Source: Roseovarius gaetbuli
GTDB taxonomy: Bacteria; Pseudomonadota; Alphaproteobacteria; Rhodobacterales; Rhodobacteraceae
Reading direction: 5' to 3'
DNA: 64,000 nt
Assembly (NCBI RefSeq): GCF_900172365.1
Contig: NZ_FWFJ01000004.1
Location: 89,673-153,672 of the forward strand
Shown: positions 62,460 through 64,000 of the stretch, one piece after another
How the letters are laid out: every line of letters begins with the position of its first letter
How positions within the stretch are numbered: the stretch's first letter is position 1
Notes under the pieces: model-generated
The model's input: the letters and a program-made list of their open reading frames with translations, nothing else
Databases searched by the model: none
Told to the model about the DNA's origin: nothing
Position numbers and translations under genes: made by a program

Positions 62460-62944
62460 GTGGTTCCTCCCATTTGAAAATCTTATGTGTTTGATCGTTG
62501 TGTCAGGGCGACAATCGGGTCGCCAGGTCTTGCAATCGAAACGCTGAACCGGCGCGCGCTCCCCCCTTCGCAGGCCAGTGAAAATACCTCTTACGTTGCA
62601 TTCACAAGACGCGAGCGTAGCCTAGATTTCCCAAAGAGCAAGGCTTTGATGGGGGTGTTTTCTACGACCAAAGTAGGACTGTCATGCCAGTTGCAAGGCC
62701 CTGATGCGCGCCAAATTGGCGTGGTCTTTTTAACCGTTTCTTAGTCCGGATTTGGCATTCTGAGGCTCAGGCTGTGATGGGCTCGCTTTTTGAGACTTGT
62801 CATTGGGCGCGAGTTAATGGGCTTTGGGGCTGCGCTTTGTGAGGCGCCACAATGTTAGCCAAATGGGGATTGCCCCCGGCATATATTCCGCTTTGACGCC
62901 GTAAAAGGCGGCAGGCGCGGCATAGTTGAAAAAGGAAGACGCCG
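62460..62944. other. Non-coding gap between the dehydrogenase and response regulator genes
   Basis: About 485 bases. It should hold promoters for the divergent genes. A small plus-strand hairpin CGCCAA-A-TTGGCG at 62709-62721 is followed by a T5 run and looks like a terminator, although no upstream plus-strand gene is seen. Confidence 0.4.
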
Positions 62945-63451
62945 ATGAAAGATAGGGCAAAAGACATCCAACCCTCTCAGCTTGTCGTTCCGAGCCAAAA
63001 ACATCTTTTGTCGGTGTTGTTTGTGGATGATGACCCTGTTGATCGTCACCGGATCATCACCTTTTGCAAAAAGACCGGCCTGAATTTCAAGGCCGAAGAG
63101 GCAGTTGATCTTGCGCAAATGGCGGCGGCGCTTGATCGCTATCAGTTCGACCTTGTGTTCCTTGACTATCATCTTGGCGTTGAAACCGGGCTTGAGGCGC
63201 TTGCACTTGTCAAATCGCATGGTCGACAAAAGAACGCGATCCCGATCATGGTCACAAGTGTTGGTGAACATGACATCATCGTCGAAGCGATGCGCTCTGG
63301 TTGTGCCGATTACCTGATCAAGGACGAGTTGAGCGCCGAAAGCATTCGCAAGTCGGTGACCATGGCGATCGAGCGCAGTGTTCTGTTGGCCGCTATCAGT
63401 TCTGAACACTCCACACGCGCAGCGCTTGCAGAGACCGTTGACCGGTTTTAA
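62945..63451 (+). CDS. Single-domain response regulator
   Basis: CheY-type receiver of 168 residues. Acidic pocket residues lie in VLFVDDDPVDRH near residue 27 and the phosphorylated Asp in FLDYHLGVETG near 76; the Thr/Ser-Lys pair (VTSVGEHD, then LIKDE) follows. There is a short N-terminal tail and a C-terminal helix. The stop TAA at 63449-63451 is followed in the same frame by coding-like sequence to 63616. Such single-domain regulators act in phosphorelays; no kinase is adjacent. Confidence 0.88.
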   Translation: MKDRAKDIQPSQLVVPSQKHLLSVLFVDDDPVDRHRIITFCKKTGLNFKAEEAVDLAQMAAALDRYQFDLVFLDYHLGVETGLEALALVKSHGRQKNAIPIMVTSVGEHDIIVEAMRSGCADYLIKDELSAESIRKSVTMAIERSVLLAAISSEHSTRAALAETVDRF

Positions 63452-63469
63452 CGGGCAAGTGCGCCGGAT

Positions 63470-63616
63470 ATGCGGGCGATCATGGCGGCAATGTTGCGCC
63501 GGGCTCGAAGTCTGCGCGGGGATGCGGCGACCAACCCGAACATTGCGCGTAACCTTCAGGGGCTGGAAGACGATTGCGCCAATCTGTTTGGCTATTTCGA
63601 TCAGGTCAACGGGTAA
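63470..63616 (+). CDS. Small helical ORF in frame with, and after, the response regulator
   Basis: From an ATG at 63470 the frame of the upstream receiver continues for 48 codons (MRAIMAAMLRRARSLRG at the start, ending FGYFDQVNG). It is compact, amphipathic and GC-rich at third positions like real genes here. It could be a separate short gene, or the former C-terminus of the regulator after a nonsense change at 63449-63451. No family is recognised. Confidence 0.4.
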   Translation: MRAIMAAMLRRARSLRGDAATNPNIARNLQGLEDDCANLFGYFDQVNG

Positions 63617-63650
63617 TCCCCCCATTTTTAATGGGGTCCAGCCGTAGAAA

Positions 63651-64000
63651 TCACGCAGCTGTTTTCAGTTTCATAGCGGGTGTTATGCCGCCGATGCCCA
63701 TGTTGGGGCGCTCATTGTTGTAAGTCCAGAGCCATTGCGTAGCCTGATCCTGTGCCTCCTCGATGGTTTCAAAAATGTATTGGCTCAGCCATTCGCCGCG
63801 AACTGTGCGGTTGTAGCGCTCGATATAAGCGTTTTGCTGGGGCTTGCCGGGTTGGATGTATTCGAGCCTAACGCTATGTTTTTCAGCCCATTCCATGAGC
63901 TTGCCACTGACATATTCGGGCCCATTATCAACACGAATGGCCTGCGGCTTTCCGCGCCACTCGATGATCTGATTCAGGCTGCGCACGACGCGCTCCGCAG
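63651..64000 (-). mobile_element. IS3-family transposase OrfB, cut by the window end
   Basis: C-terminal part of an IS3-family integrase-core transposase (about 115 residues seen). Catalytic residues of the DDE site are in IRVDNGPEYVSG (second Asp) and QQNAYIERYNRTVR (Glu). The frame stays open to base 64000, so the gene continues beyond the window. The likely element end is near 63617-63640 (CCCCCATTTTTAATGGGG). It belongs to a different IS3 subgroup from the relic at 31 kb. Confidence 0.85.

Noticed and set aside
62709..62735. Terminator-like hairpin in the gap before the response regulator
   Set aside because: Stem of six pairs and a T5 run, but no plus-strand gene or promoter upstream; too weak to call an RNA gene.
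1..64000. tRNA, rRNA and CRISPR arrays
   Set aside because: I looked for cloverleaf-like stretches, rRNA signatures and regularly spaced direct repeats and found none; absence of tRNA and rRNA fits an accessory replicon.

Overview
The window is high-GC alphaproteobacterial DNA and looks like a member of the Rhodobacterales (Roseobacter group). It carries a thiosulfate-oxidation (sox) cluster in the soxSRT / soxVWXYZABCDE arrangement, a repABC replication module, an N-methylglutamate-type methylamine cluster, an Anbu operon and several tripartite tricarboxylate transporter (TTT) genes. A complete repA-repB-repC set at 22.4-26 kb suggests that the DNA is a plasmid or chromid, or a replicon that has integrated. 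No rRNA, tRNA or CRISPR array was seen.

Layout. 1-11 kb: soxE (cut by the window edge), D, C, B, A, Z, Y, X, W and V on the minus strand, divergent from soxS, soxR and a YeeE/YedE permease (soxT), then a second split YeeE/YedE pair. A shared 20-bp element lies in the soxV/soxS and soxW/soxX gaps and is a candidate SoxR site. 11-20.5 kb: an IclR regulator divergent from a dipeptide-type ABC transporter (five genes), a gamma-glutamyltransferase-like protein and an M20 peptidase, which read as a uptake-and-hydrolysis operon. 20.9-26 kb: a Fic protein and repABC with palindromic repeats, a candidate antisense RNA and a candidate RepA operator. 26.6-30.8 kb: sulfate activation (cysD, cysNC) and a nucleotide-sugar epimerase. 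30.9-32.3 kb: an IS3 relic and a helix-turn-helix protein with a palindrome just before its start.

32.3-43.2 kb: a catabolic island with TctABC, a LysR regulator, a TauE/SafE-type permease, a two-subunit class I fumarase/mesaconase-type hydratase, a class III CoA-transferase and a four-subunit succinate-dehydrogenase-like complex. The flavoprotein has Cys where succinate dehydrogenases have the FAD-linking His. I read this as a route for an unsaturated or branched C4/C5 dicarboxylate; the substrate is an inference. 43.7-49.8 kb: a secreted SnoaL-like protein, then a type III glutamine synthetase/GmaS with three glutamate-synthase-like subunits (MgsABC type) and an XRE-cupin regulator. 50-54.6 kb: the Anbu operon (ATP-grasp, alpha-E, transglutaminase, Anbu peptidase) and a convergent DUF3047-like protein.

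54.7-60.4 kb is a decaying zone: an IS91-type transposase relic, a tyrosine recombinase fragment, a wrecked TTT regulatory and transport locus (a truncated response regulator, a frameshifted histidine kinase fused in frame to a solute-binding protein, a TctB-TctA fusion) and a frameshifted IS30 element with both inverted repeats. 60.6-63.6 kb holds a PQQ-type sugar dehydrogenase with a diheme cytochrome and a single-domain response regulator. The window ends inside an IS3-family transposase.

Most of the window is recognisable biology. The parts I consider most worth following are the dicarboxylate cluster with its atypical flavoprotein, the fine structure of the repABC module, the shared sox operator, and the chimeric genes of the decayed TTT locus.
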